Of a DNA stretch of 64,000 nucleotides, positions 41,563-53,508 are shown in pieces. The DNA is taken from the NCBI RefSeq assembly GCF_021018805.1, contig NW_026960608.1:930001-994000 (forward strand). Direction: 5' to 3'. Positions within the stretch are counted from its first letter, which is position 1. Each line of letters starts with the position of its first letter. Position numbers and translations under genes: made by a program. The notes beneath the pieces were generated by a model, which made no database searches, had not been told where the DNA came from, and saw nothing but the letters and a program-made list of their open reading frames with translations. The stretch comes from Prinia subflava. Its lineage: Eukaryota; Chordata; Aves; Passeriformes; Cisticolidae.

Positions 41563-43400
41563 CTATGGAAAGCAGAAAGAACTTGTTATGTTTCAGTAAG
41601 ACAAGGACAGTCGCATTTCAAAATGATGCTGGTATAAAATATTTTGTCACTAAATTAGCTTACTGGCAATAAATTTTCAAGTTACTAAGGGAGTAGCAGG
41701 TGTCAGTAATGAGCATCTAGACACAATTTCAGAGATGAAGCTGTACTGTTTGTTATAAAGGATTTCCTATGCCAGAGCATAAGAATATTATAATACTTAA
41801 ACAAAGGAACACAAAATCTCTATGCTGTTAGAAGCTCTATCTTCCTTCTGATTTTCTTGCTTATAATTTACTCTGCTGTAATTTATCCTGTGATGAGTTT
41901 CAAAGACTATACTATCTAGACTTACAAAGAGCTAAAAAAGTCTATATAAATGTTGATATGAGATGGCTTTTCTTTAGCTATAATACTTAATGCTACTGTG
42001 AAGAAAAAATTTGTTTTTCCAGAAAAAGGCTATATTTATTCATAGACAGTATTCATTCACCTCACTTGAGCATTTCTGAAGCACAACACAGTGATTGCAA
42101 ATGCAGATTCTCGTCCAGAATTCTTGATATCATGGTGAACAATACAGCTTGAATTTTGCACTGCAGGAATAAATCTACAGCAAAAAGCTTCCCCTATCGA
42201 CTCTTAGTTTAGAAAAACCACACTTGGGCTTTAAAAGAACACAGAATATTCTGTCTGAAAGCAGATATGTAATGCATTAAGAAAGCACAACTAAACCACT
42301 ACCATTAGTTTAAAGAGTAAGCCGCTATCTCGACTCTAAACACAGACCAGTTTATAAAGGAAATATGAGAGATTTGTTAAATTTTGGCAAATTAGGTATA
42401 TTTCATTCTGGGTTATTAACAATAAATATATTTTTTATATTAGCAAACACATTTATATAGAATTATAGTATCATTAAGGTTAGGAAAGGCCTCCAAGATC
42501 ATCAAGTCCAACTTTTGACTGAATACCCAAATGCCTACCAAACAATATTGCGAAGTGCCACGTCTACTTGTTTTTCGAACACTTCCAGGAATGGTGAGTC
42601 CACCCCTGTGCCGATGCTTAAACACTCTTTCTGTGCAAAAAGTTTCCTAATATCCAACCTGAATGTCTCCAGCACAGCTTGAGGATATTTCCCCTTGTCC
42701 TATCAGTAGTTTCCAGGGAGAAGAGGCCAACCCTCACTTTCCTACAGCCTGTCAGGGAGTTCCAGAGAGAATATGTATATGTACATGTCGTGGTTGCGGG
42801 GGGAGGTGAATTTTTCCAGGGGGACGTGGGCAGGCCAATCAGTGATTGGCTTTTCTGCTGGCACCTGGATTGGTCACTCGGAGGTTTGGACAAACTATAG
42901 ATTAGCAATTAATGTTTAGAAAAAAAAATAGGAAAAACCCACAAATTAAATTATGGCTATGATTACAATAGGACTACCACTTATGCTGGGAACACTATAA
43001 AAGTTGTCTGATCACTTTTTAGTAACCATTTAACATAATGAAGCATGAGCCTTTCAGGACATGGTTTAGCTTTAGAATTTTCCTCAAACTCATGTAGAAT
43101 TAGCTTTCCACACCTACAAATACAGAACTACACTTCAAAGTATTTTGCTTAATCAAATGAATTTCTGAAATGCATGTTAAAACCATTGTCCAAGAAATAA
43201 TTAGTAACACTATTACCACACATGCACAAAAGTAATAAAAATGCCTTAATGCTAATAAACATGAAAGGAATTAGAGCTGTACTAATTGTCTTCTCAAATT
43301 ACACATGCTTCCCTTGCCATTCATAGCAATTACAAATAACTTCCTCTTGGTTTTGATGAAAGCTATAACTAAAAAACTGTACAACAGTAGACCTATTGTG
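41563..43400. other. RICTOR intron with a possible extra exon
   Basis: Around 42066-42180 (minus strand) an acceptor-like GCTGTAG precedes 37 open codons (FIPAVQNSSCIVHHDIKNSG…) and a donor-like GTGAGG. It does not belong to RICTOR and I do not recognise it. The remainder is plain intron; 42440-42780 resembles a CR1 3' end on the minus strand. Confidence 0.3.
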
Positions 43401-44599
43401 TGTCTGTTTGGAAAGACAGGTATCTGTCACGGAAAACTGAAGTTTCCCTTGGAATGGAGAATGCAAAAATTTTGTTCCCTCTAAATTATTACAATTTTGC
43501 AATTAGGAGCTTTCAGGCCAAAATATGGGAATAGGAATAACAGTTCTTTACTAGGAATATTAAAAAAAAAAAAGAAAAATACAAATACAGTAGTACAAAA
43601 AAACAAACAAGCAAACAAACAAAAGTCCATGAAAACCCTGACAGAGTTAGAGATACGACCTGACACCCTGTTGTCAGGGTGTTGGAAGCAGTCCAAGTAA
43701 GTCTTCCTGGAGTAACAGATGTTGTTCTGTGGAGTACAGATGATTCTGTAGAACAAAGGGTCCAGTGCTGGTGAGATGGGTCCGGTCTTCTTCCGAGAAT
43801 TCAGTAGAAAACCGGCTGCATTAGTGTGTTGCAACCATGAGGCCTGAGAGGCCTCTCTGGCGATCAGTTGCCTAAAATAAAGAAATGCCTAGTCATGGTG
43901 ACTGGACCAAGTAACCCCTCTCCTGCCCTTGGACCCTTTCTTATCTCCCTGTAAGACAATAGGTCACTTTTACCTCGACTCACACCATTGGACCATTTCT
44001 CAAAACCTCGGTACCCTATATAAACCCCACTGTTGCCCAGCTCAGTGGAAGAGCTGTTCCTGAAACCCTTCGCAGAGGATGCCAATAAAGACTCATCTGT
44101 GGAACCTCATACAGCGCTTCTCCTCTCTCTCCCTGAGTCTGCCGGAGGCACTTAGCAAGCTAATGAGCTGAAATCACTATAGAGCTAAACCTGCTAAGAG
44201 CTGAAATCACTTATAGCTGAGCTTACTAAGTATTTCCTGTGCCTGGGAGTTTAACCCGAGGTGCTTGGACAGGACGTACTTAGAGGTACCCTCTATCCAG
44301 GAATACCTAGGGCAGTCGGGATCGGACTGATCCTGAAGCCCCAAGAAATATAAATTAGTGTTTGGGACTGCAGGTTTTATGCTGGTGGAAAGGCTTTGGC
44401 TCCTCCCACTGAGTGGAGCATCTCACAATGGGATGAAGTAATGTTATCAGTCATGTGAGAGGCCTTGAATGGCCCATTCACAGGTGATGTCTCTCTGAGG
44501 AGGATGAGTGCAGGAGGAGAGAAGAACAATACCTCCCAACAGGTTTTAACAGATGAAAAGAGAATACACATTTTTGGTTACATTTTCTAACCTAAGACA
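43401..44599 (-). repeat. 3' LTR of second class III provirus, with internal insertion
   Basis: Same family as 39875-40577; on the minus strand it starts TGTCTTAGGTTAG after AGGTGGATAA. It is longer because a 528-bp piece (43827-44354) is inserted. Confidence 0.85.
43821..44360 (-). repeat. 528-bp insertion inside the LTR, duplication ttagtg
   Basis: Spans 43827-44354 (TGTTGCAACC … AAATATAA), flanked by ttagtg (43821-43826, 44355-44360). It holds TATA-like and AATAAA blocks (44035, 44083 on the plus strand), so it is probably a solo LTR, but one end lacks the canonical CA. The plus-strand AATAAA would make its sense strand plus. Confidence 0.6.
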
Positions 44600-47500
44600 T
44601 TATCCACCTCTTATTCTATTATCATCTGTATCATATCTAAATCAATAAACTCAATTTTTATATATATACAAACACAATGAAACCTTATACACAATTCTCA
44701 CTTAAGATTAGGTTTCCCTGTGGCACACAACAGGTTTCTCTATCTTTCTGCATTACTCACCAAGTATAACCAGGTCTTTGAGCAAAAACAATCCCACGGA
44801 TGGGTTTGCCTTTGCCTGAGACGAGATTAATCTAAACAGTCTTTCTTAAAATACCTTTCATGTGTATCACAGGGACTTTATGTCCATCCACCATGTGCAA
44901 GGGTTCAGACTGGGCAGGACCAGCTCAACTGATGAAGCCTCGGGTGTTGACCATTGTCATGGGTTGGCGCTGGCCAAATGCCAATGCACCCATGAGTGTA
45001 TATTTTCCCTAATGAACTACTGTGAGATGTGGTCAAGAACAGAGCAGAGCAGGCCTAAAACTTGAAATAGAAAAGAAAACTTTATTAAACTACATAACAA
45101 CAGAGAACAGAAAAGAAAAGAAAACCTAAACACCCAGAAACAGAAATGAAAACCTCCCAGAACATTTCTTCTCCTCCCCCAATTTCTATCCCTTACATGC
45201 TCAAACAGTTAACACTTGCACATTACCCTCATCTGACTTACTTAAACCAAAACCCTGGGTTCCCAATCAAAGTCATCATCACTCAAAAAAACCAGTCTTC
45301 AATCCATCCAGGGAGAGAGGAGTCTCGCACCACAGACCCCCCACAGGAAACACAGGTCTACCCTCCCATGTTCCCATTTCACCCATGGCACCACCTGGAG
45401 AAGTCTGCCTGGGTGACACCCTCCTTTCCGTGTCCAGTGCTCTCACCACCATCCGTGGACCAAAACCGCATATAGGGCTCTTTTAAGGATGTTCGGCCAA
45501 GTACCAAAAACCAGCCCTCTTCTCATACTGGGACAAGCACTCCCCCCCACATTTACCCCTGGGGCCAAGGGTTCCAAGAACAGACCTCAAAGTCTTTGGT
45601 TTTGAGCCAAATGCATCCACCCAAATACAGTCTTATTTATGTTCAGGAGAATTCAGGGTCCATCTATGGCTAACATTACGCAAGAAAAGTCCAGCCCAAA
45701 AGCCACTCCTCTTCATCTCTGCCATCGAGGGGGTCCTTTTCATCGTCCTTTATCATCTCTGTCCCAGGGTCTCTCTCTTCTGAAACCACCAGCCATGAGA
45801 ATCAATGTCTGGGAATAGTTTTCTTCTGCCTCAGGAAGAGTTAAAAGCTTCTGGCTCCCGGCAAGGCCACAGGCCCAGGCACTTGCAGGCTTCGGCAACT
45901 CCCACATGCAGCAGCTTGGCACCTTCTCCCTGGGCAGGGGGGGAGACGGGATGAGGAGGGGGGGGACTGGGATGGGGGGACAGAAGGCACCTCCAAAGTT
46001 CTCCACCCCTCCATCCTGGATGGGGCTGGCTTAGGTCCAGTCCCATTCTCTCTCTTCCCCCCCATACGGGCCTACCTCAGCCTGGCCACCTGGCCCCCCT
46101 CCCCCACCCAGCCTGGTAAGCTGGGCAGGGGGGGAGGAAAAAGATGCTCCTCTCCTGAAAGTGGAGCCAGAAAGAGAAAGTCCCTCTGGGAGTCCTTGCT
46201 TTTAACCCCTTGTGTCCTCAGAGGCGTGTCCAACCTCTCAGTGGCCACCGAAGGTGCCAACATTCAAACCTGACCACTGATTGGTTTGACCTCAGCTTCC
46301 TGAAAAACTCACTTCCCCTCAAACCAGGACAACCATCCAGGTGGCTTTTGCTAAGTTCATTTCTCAATTCTTGAAGGTCTCTCTGCCAAGTGCTTTCAGG
46401 GTAGTCGTAAGTAGTCCATTGCACTGTTCAACTTTCCTGGCAGATGGTGCATGATAAGGGATGTGATATATCTATTAAATACCATGTTTTCTGGCCCAGG
46501 TGTTTATAAAGCTTTTCTTGAAATGGGTCTCATTGTCCAACTCGATTCTCTCAGGGGTGCCATGCTTCCACAGGACTTGCTTTTCCAGGCCCAGGATGGT
46601 GTTCTGGGCAGAAGTGTGAGGCACAGGGTAGGTTTCAAACCATTTAGTGGTGGCTTCCACCATGGTCAGCACGTAGCGCTTGCCTTGACGGGTTTGGGGA
46701 AGGGTGATATAGTCAATTTGTCAGGCTTCTTTATACTTATATTTGGACTACCACTCGCCATACCATAGGGGCTTCACTCACTTGGCCTGCTTGATTGCTG
46801 TACACATCTCACAGTCATGGATAACTTGAGAAATACTGTCTATGGTTAGGTCCACCCCTCGGTCTTCTGCTCACTTATGGGTGGCATTTCTGCCCTGATG
46901 ACTTGAGGCATCATGGGCCCATCGAGCTAGGAACAACTCTCTCTTATGTTGTTAATCTAGGTCTATCTTTGACACTTCTATCTTGGCAGCTTGATCTACT
47001 TGCTTGTTGTTTCAGTGCTTTTCATTAGCTCAACTCTTGGGGACATGGGCATCTACATGGCGGACTTTTACAGGTAGCTTTTCTACTCGAGCGGCAATGT
47101 CTTTCTACTCATCAGCAGCCTAGATTGGTTTTTTCCTACGTTGCCAGTTGGCCTTTTTCTACCTTTCCAGCCAACCCTACAGAGCATTGGCTACTATCCA
47201 TGAATGATTGTAGAGGTAGAGCTTTGGCCACTTCTCTCTCTGCGCAGTGTCCAGGGCCAGTTGAATAGCTTTGAGTTCTGCAAGTTGACTTGATCCACCT
47301 TCTCTTTCAGTGGCGCCATACAGCTGCTTTCTACTTCTGGTTCATCTTTACAATGCGACAGGAGCTATCAGTGAAAATAGCTGATTATATGGTGGAGCTT
47401 CTTCGGCATGTATCACTTGCTTTTGTTCCTCTTCATTGGTGAGATCAAAGTTTTTACCTTCCAGCCAGCTGGTAATTACTTCCAAAATCCCAGGGTGATT

Positions 47501-48850
47501 CGGGTTTCTAATACAGGTGCGCTGAGTGATGAGGGCAATCTATTTGCTCCATGTGGCATCGGTGGCGTGGTGGGTAGAGGGAACTTTTCTTTTGAACATC
47601 TACCCCAGCACTGGCAGTCAGGGTGCCAGGAGGAGTTGTGCTTCTGTGCAAATCACTTCTGAGGTGGCTTGAACTCCTTCATAGGCAGCCAAGATTTCTT
47701 TCTCTGTGGGAGAGTAGTTGGCTTCAGATCTTTTGTAACTTTGGCTCCAGAATCCCAGTGGTCGGCCTCGAGGCTCACCAGGCACCTTCTGCCAAAGGCT
47801 CAAGGACAGACCACGGTTCCCGGCTGCAGAGTAGAGCACATTCTTCACTTCTGGTCTCATCTTGACTGGGCCAAGGGCTACCGCATGAGCGATCCTTTGC
47901 TTGACCTGGGCAAAGGCTTGTTGCTGTTCAGGGCCCCAGTGGAAATTGTTCTTCTTGTGGGTAACCAGGTAGAGAGGGCTCACAATCTGGCTGTACTCAG
48001 GAATGTGCATTCTCCAAATGCCTATGGTGCCTAGGATAGCTTGTGTTTCCTTCTTGTTGGTTGGTGGAGACATTGCAGTGATCTTGTTGATGACCTCAGT
48101 GGGAATCTGAAGCCATCCATCTTGCCACTTTACTCTCAGGAACTGGATCTCCTTGGCAGGTATCTTGACTTTGCTCTTCTTGGTGGCAAAACTAGCTTCC
48201 AGGAGAATATGAATGATTTTCTCTCTTTGCTCAAGCACTTCTCTTGCCGTGTTTCTCTACACAATGATGTCATCAATGTACTGTAGATGTTCTGGAGCCT
48301 CACCCTTTTCTAGTACAGCCTGGATCAGTCCATGGCAGATGGTGGGGCTGTGCTTCTACCCCTGGGGCAGTCAGTTCCAGGTGTACTGCACGCCCCTCCA
48401 GGTGAAAGCAAACTGAGGCCTGCGTTCTGCAGCCAGAGGAATGGAGAAAAATGCATTAGCGATGTCGATTGTGGCATACTACTTTGCTGCCTTGGACTCC
48501 AGCTGGTACTGGAGTTCTAGCATGTCTGGCACAGCAGCGCTGAGCAGTGGAGTCACTTCATTGAAGCCACGATAGTCCTCAGTCAGTCTCTATTCTCTGT
48601 CAGACTTGCGCACAGGCTAAATGTGGCTGTTGAAGGGTGAGTGGGTTTTGCCGACTACCTCTTGGCTCTCTAGCTCTTGGATTATCTTGTGGATGGGGAT
48701 TACTGCATCTCGATTCGTCCGATACTGCCAGTGATGTACTATCGAGGTGGCAACAGGTACTCTTTGCTCTTCTACTTTCAGGAGTCTTACTGCAGATGGG
48801 TTCTCTGACAGTCCAGGCAAGGTGTCCAATTTCTTAATGCCCTCTGCCTA
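44600..48850 (-). pseudogene. pol: partial pol of second class III provirus, split by a solo LTR
   Basis: Same pol as 30770-33550 in opposite orientation: 44690-44954 is the 3' end and 46332-48850 the rest. The longest open piece (47618-48238, minus) covers the thumb/connection and early RNase H with its Trp codons intact. Elsewhere stops replace Trp, some at the same positions as in the first copy (for example 48356-48358). The copy ends abruptly at 48850; gag and the 5' LTR are absent. Confidence 0.85.
44950..46336 (-). repeat. solo LTR, family E (copy 2), 1377 bp, duplication accat
   Basis: Spans 44955-46331, flanked by accat (44950-44954, 46332-46336). The pol text is continuous across it once it is removed. 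Orientation is taken from the reversed AATAAA-like block near 45082. It is unusually long for a bird LTR. Confidence 0.9.
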
Positions 48851-49190
48851 AGACATTGTGTCAGAATTTGTCAAGTGCGGACATCAAACACTAATATATG
48901 AAATATGAAAGTAGCATTATGTTAAGGTTTAAAATTAAAAGGGCATTTGCAAAGCTGATATGATTTTTGTTTAGGGACTAAATATAAAAAGTATCTGTGC
49001 ACAGAAGCGAAACCAATAAAAGACCTGCTTATTTAAAGTACATATCGGAATCTAATTATATAAATTTTCATGTTAGCTACTTATCTATAAAGTTTCAGAA
49101 TTGTGACACAAGGAATAGTTTATTACATTATTAAACCACAGTTTTTCCAAATTTCTTTCTTCAAAGGAAGTCTGTGTAACTTTTAGGTAC
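48851..49190. other. RICTOR intron
   Basis: AT-rich and unassigned. Confidence 0.4.
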
Positions 49191-49237
49191 CTGTGCAGTT
49201 GTTCATCTTTATAGTTCCTTAGATTTACATTTGGCCA
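49191..49237 (-). pseudogene. RICTOR: RICTOR exon (WPNVNLRNYKDEQLH)
   Basis: 47 bp on the minus strand between TTTTCTAG and GTACCT. It encodes WPNVNLRNYKDEQLH with the last two bases completing the first codon of the next exon (41562). It is the shortest exon found and is fully open. Confidence 0.95.
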
Positions 49238-49320
49238 CTAGAAAAAACAACAAATATAGCATTTTATCAAACTTATGCAACAGTTTTTGATTAGTCACTA
49301 AAATTTACTCATTTCTAGTA

Positions 49321-50336
49321 TGTGGAAACCTTTGAACCCCTCAGGGGAATCCCCAGGGCCTTGCCCTGGAAGAATATACCATAGAGTCTCCACCTAGGCT
49401 GAAAGAAAAGACTTCTCCCATGGTGCCTTGCAACACTATGTGATCTACCCGTTTTGCTTTCCCCATATGACCCTAATTCTCATGGTTTCTCCTTTCCCTG
49501 TTTCTCCATTGGTTGTTGCATCCCTGGTGGCCTGCCCCGTGTCCCCTATAGGGCATTGCCCTTTGCCCTGCCCTTTGTACCGCCCCTGTGCTCTCAGACC
49601 ATTGGTTCCTGACCCCTTACCAAACCACTGAGCACCACATGGTCCCAGTCCTTTTGTTGGTGGAGGGTTAAAAAATATAATTTCTGTATAAGTTAACCAC
49701 GGGGTTAAGTTGAGGTATGTATGGGGGGAGGAATGTAGAGAACTTACAACTGGAACTTGACGCAGCTTGGCTTTGGAACAAGCGTCAGCTTCTACAACCA
49801 GCTCCATGCCATTCTAATGACCGAATCAAGTGTGACTGCAACTCAGGGGATAATTGAGAAGCATTGTTTTAACCAAATCAAGTGTGGATCAGGGTAGAAG
49901 CGTAGGTATGATTTAAGATAGTAACTAAGGAATAGGATAATCAGTATCTAGGGGTGGAGGTTAGTTAACATGTGTATAATTTAAACTATAAAAATCACAA
50001 ATCGACTCTGTATTTTTGGGGCACAAGATTTGGGCACTGTATGCCCCTGTGTCCCCGCGCGCAAATAAAGAACCGCATACGATCGCCTTCGTGTGGTTAT
50101 ATGTTTTCCTATGCTAACACTTTGTCCCTGATTCCCTTCGGCGTGTTGGAATAAACCTTCACTGGAATTTATAATACAAAAGGCCCTTCTTGCCTCTCTT
50201 CGCTGAGCTAGCTGCAGTGTGTGTGGTGTGTGGACTTGACTGCTTTGCCTGAGTGCCTATCCAAGCGGCCTTTCCAAAAGAGATGCTTATTGGGGATAGG
50301 TAGCAGCAACCACCATCTAAATTCCACATTGCTACA
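49321..50336 (+). repeat. solo LTR, family C (copy 2), interrupted
   Basis: Same family as 11234-11751. The flanks ctagta and ctacta are a 6-bp duplication with one mismatch. It is split by the LTR at 49655-50119. Confidence 0.85.
49651..50123 (+). repeat. solo LTR nested in family C LTR, duplication cttt
   Basis: Spans 49655-50119 (465 bp, TGTTGGTGG … ATGCTAACA), flanked by cttt. AAATAAAG near 50064 is followed by a CpG-rich stretch. The 4-bp duplication suggests a class I or similar integrase. Confidence 0.8.
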
Positions 50337-50341
50337 CTACT

Positions 50342-51734
50342 ATGATTCCATTCACCTAATAATTAGAAGTTTTCTTGCATCTAATGTTACCTATAAAATA
50401 CCTCCTTTTATTTATTGAGAAGCCCACATTCTTGCTCTAAGAACTGTTGTTTTATTTTCTAGAGAAGGACAGGGAATTTCAGGCACATGCTGTGTGTACA
50501 AGTCCATAATTCTAACAAATATAGCAAACTATGACATGCTGATGAAAAATAAACAATTTTGCTCAGTATCTTCTCTGCAAATAGCAAACAGATTTTGAGA
50601 CACAATAACAGGGAAACTGGGTTTTGTTGTTGTTTTTCACTATTAATCCAACTTGTTTTATAAATAATAATTTTTCTGTTATAGCTCACTTAAATTCTGC
50701 TTATTAAAATGATTTAAAAACACCTCTGTTGATACTTTGTAAGGTGTTTTAAAAAGAATCACACAAAGCCATAATACCCTCTCTTGGATCTATCCTTTCT
50801 TCATATTATATTTTCCTCTGTTTTTACATCCATTTGTTTTTCAAACACTAAAATTAAAAAACCTTAATTGTCAACTACATAAAATTACCATTGTCAAAGT
50901 ACTACACAGACTAATTAAAATGTGAAATTCTGAAGAACAGTTTTTTGATAAAGATTCTAATACTGATTCAAAGGTAAAAGTATCTATTATGAATAATCAC
51001 AGCTATGTAGTAGTAATACAGTAATAAGTCTGTTAACAGTGGAATTTGGTGGAGTAAAGCTACTGAGTAAAGCAAGTTTATCAGTCCCTGAAAAAATTCA
51101 CAGAAATATTTAGGGATTTTTTGGCGGGGCAGAGAGTGGGTGGGTGTTGGGTTTTTTTCAATATAATCTTGATAATGTCTGTCACCATTAATCGTGTTAG
51201 TACTTTTGTCATCTTTATAGCAACAAAGTAAAGACAGCAGTAAGAAAATCTTAGAAAATGTTAGTTGAGGTAACAACAGATGGATGATTTTGATGCACAA
51301 AATGACAGAAGCAATTTTGGCTCTAAGACTATACTGAGTACTTAGAAAGTTTTCTTACTCAAAGAAACAAGAGGCAGCCTATTCCCTTAAAAGCTGTATA
51401 TTAAATATATTAAGATAATGCCCTCTCTGTCAGAGATATTTCCTGCACTTTTTGTGAAAATAAATTAATTTTGTAATGAACTTGATGTTATGGGACTATT
51501 TCTATTAGTTCAAAACATACAATAAGACTGCATATTACTGATGCTTTAATGTGTGGCTTAGTCTAAGCATCTGAAGCTTGATCTATAACTCACCTCCAGA
51601 TAATTTTCTGAAGTAAAAGAGGTTATGGAATATAGTTTGGAATTGATATGAGAAAGTCAAAGCTCATATGCAAAATGGAGATGACTCCTCCTGTTCTATT
51701 TCATAAAAACAGTATCACACTTTTTTAAGGCCAC
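50342..51734. other. RICTOR intron, unassigned
   Basis: AT-rich; no gene or repeat recognised. Confidence 0.4.
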
Positions 51735-51831
51735 CTTTAGTATGGTTCTTATCAGATTCCAATTCCACTTGGGGTTCTCTTTATGACTGAGAACCTGGCT
51801 GTCTCAGATTCATTACACGTGCTTCTGTATC
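51735..51831 (-). pseudogene. RICTOR: RICTOR exon with a 3-bp and a 2-bp deletion (frameshift, stop)
   Basis: Minus strand: acceptor ATATTCCAG, 97 bp, donor AAG|GTGGCC. It starts DTEARVMNLR and then shifts frame. The text QHKEN…WNWNLI…TILK is recovered only in another frame, and the original frame hits TAA (CAG TCA TAA). Length is 5 less than the expected 102: one codon plus two bases lost. Phase at the donor matches the exon at 49237. Confidence 0.92.
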
Positions 51832-52240
51832 CTGGAATATAGACATAAAAAACCGCTACATTACATTGCCTTGCATTGTGTTTTGTCACACAATATACTT
51901 ACTGTTCATGTAATAATCATTAAAAGGTATATGCTCCACAGTATTTTGCATTTGAAAGTAAACTGTATGGTTATAATACTCCATTAAAAAACTAACAGTA
52001 AGGGATAATACTTGGGACTAAAAAGCATTAAAACTTATTTTAATTTCACTCCTCAATTTCTAGAAATACAATATAGTATCCACAAGTAGCTATAAGACAA
52101 ATGAAATGAAAAACTACAAAGAAGTCACACAATGGCTCTGAAATAAATGAGAGTAGAGTTTGGGGTAGGGGGTGGTATAGGATTTATGTCTCCAAAACAC
52201 AAAATCAAATTCAGTTCTGAAAAATCAATAATGGTAATAC

Positions 52241-52399
52241 CCTTAAAATAAAGATGTCTTTCGGCACAGGGTACTGATCCTTTTATTTGTGAGTTAAGAT
52301 AGCATTCTGAATAATATGACCTAAATGGAGGCTGTAAGGTTTAGGTCCTCTTTTCTTTATCTCATGTGAACATTTCAAGTAGCTGAGTGGGGCACTTGC
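52241..52399 (-). pseudogene. RICTOR: RICTOR exon (…KKRGPKPYSLHLGHII…) with in-frame TAA
   Basis: Minus strand, about 159 bp. It reads ASAPLSYLKCSHEIKKRGPK, then PYSLHLGHIIQNAILTHK, then TAA, then KDQY…KDIFIL and donor AGG|GTATTA. It clearly matches RICTOR. The TAA interrupts it in frame and several conserved residues are changed. The acceptor is unclear (…CTATTAGATGAG). Confidence 0.9.
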
Positions 52400-52629
52400 T
52401 CATCTAATAGAAAAAAACTATAATCAGTATTTAACAATTGTTATTCAACTAAAGAGTGTTACTGCTATATCTTGATTTAAATAAACATAGCTCAATAAAG
52501 AATTCAAAAATAGTTACAAATCAAATAAAAAGAAAATAATTTTCTTTATAACTTTTTATACTTACATATCTCCCAGTCTTGTACTGAAATTATACAGAAA
52601 ATTATGTTTCACGATTTCTAGCACCAAAG
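52400..52629. other. RICTOR intron
   Basis: Short AT-rich gap before the CR1 element. Confidence 0.4.
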
Positions 52630-53050
52630 AATAATATTGCAAAGATGATGGAAAGCTACAAGCTTGTTGCTATTACTGAGACTTGATGGGATGAATCCCA
52701 TGCCTGGAGTGCAGCTATCAATGGCTACAGGCTGTTCTGAAGGGACAGGAGGAAGGAGAGATGGAGGGGTTGCCCTCTACATCAAGAGGTGGATTGAGTG
52801 TGAACAGATGTCTGGAGAACAGCCACGAGCAAGTGGAAAGCCTGTGGGTAAGAATCAGAGACCAAGGAAACAAAGGGAACCTCGTGGTTGGTGTCTACTA
52901 CAGGCTGCCCAACCAAGGGGAGCCTATTGACCAAACCTTCTTGTTCCATCTACAGGAGGCATTGCACTCACAGGCCCTTGTCCTGCTGGAGGACTTCAAC
53001 CATCCCGACATCTGCTGGGAAAGCAGCACAGTGAGCTGTAGGCAATCCAG

Positions 53051-53508
53051 GTGATGCCTTAAGTTTTAGCTTTCATGTTTTTCAGATTCTGTGCTACCTA
53101 GGTGTGTAGCTCTGAGACACATATTAAGTGTAAGTTCTCTTCACAGGGTAGGTAGACAAAACAATCCTTTTCAGATGGAGACCAAGGACAACTGTTACAA
53201 GTTTTCAGGCCCAAAAGCATAAACAACGGTGGACTGAGGGGAGAGAACAAGGAGGATGGAACTTCATAGCCTGAAGCTATAACTGGACAATTAAACCCCA
53301 ATATGCAAATGGACCAGAACTTATAAAAGTGTGAAACCTTGTGAATCAGTCGTCCATTTTGTGACCATTTTGGGTCCATTTGGGGTGTAGCCCCGGCCAG
53401 ACTCTTGTACTGCCCAAGGTGTATTCTTTAAGGCCTTTTAATAAATACCTACTTTATTCTCTTAGCTCTGTCTAGTCTCTGTTCCAGGTCAGCCTTCTCA
53501 AGGCATCA
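53051..53508 (+). repeat. LTR, family G, plus orientation, inside CR1
   Basis: TGATGCCTTAAG … AAGGCATCA with a TATA-like block and AATAAA near 53441. The ends form a short inverted repeat. No exact target duplication found. Confidence 0.75.

Noticed and set aside
45146..46263. Several Pro-rich frames
   Set aside because: They lie inside the 1377-bp solo LTR and carry no recognisable domain.
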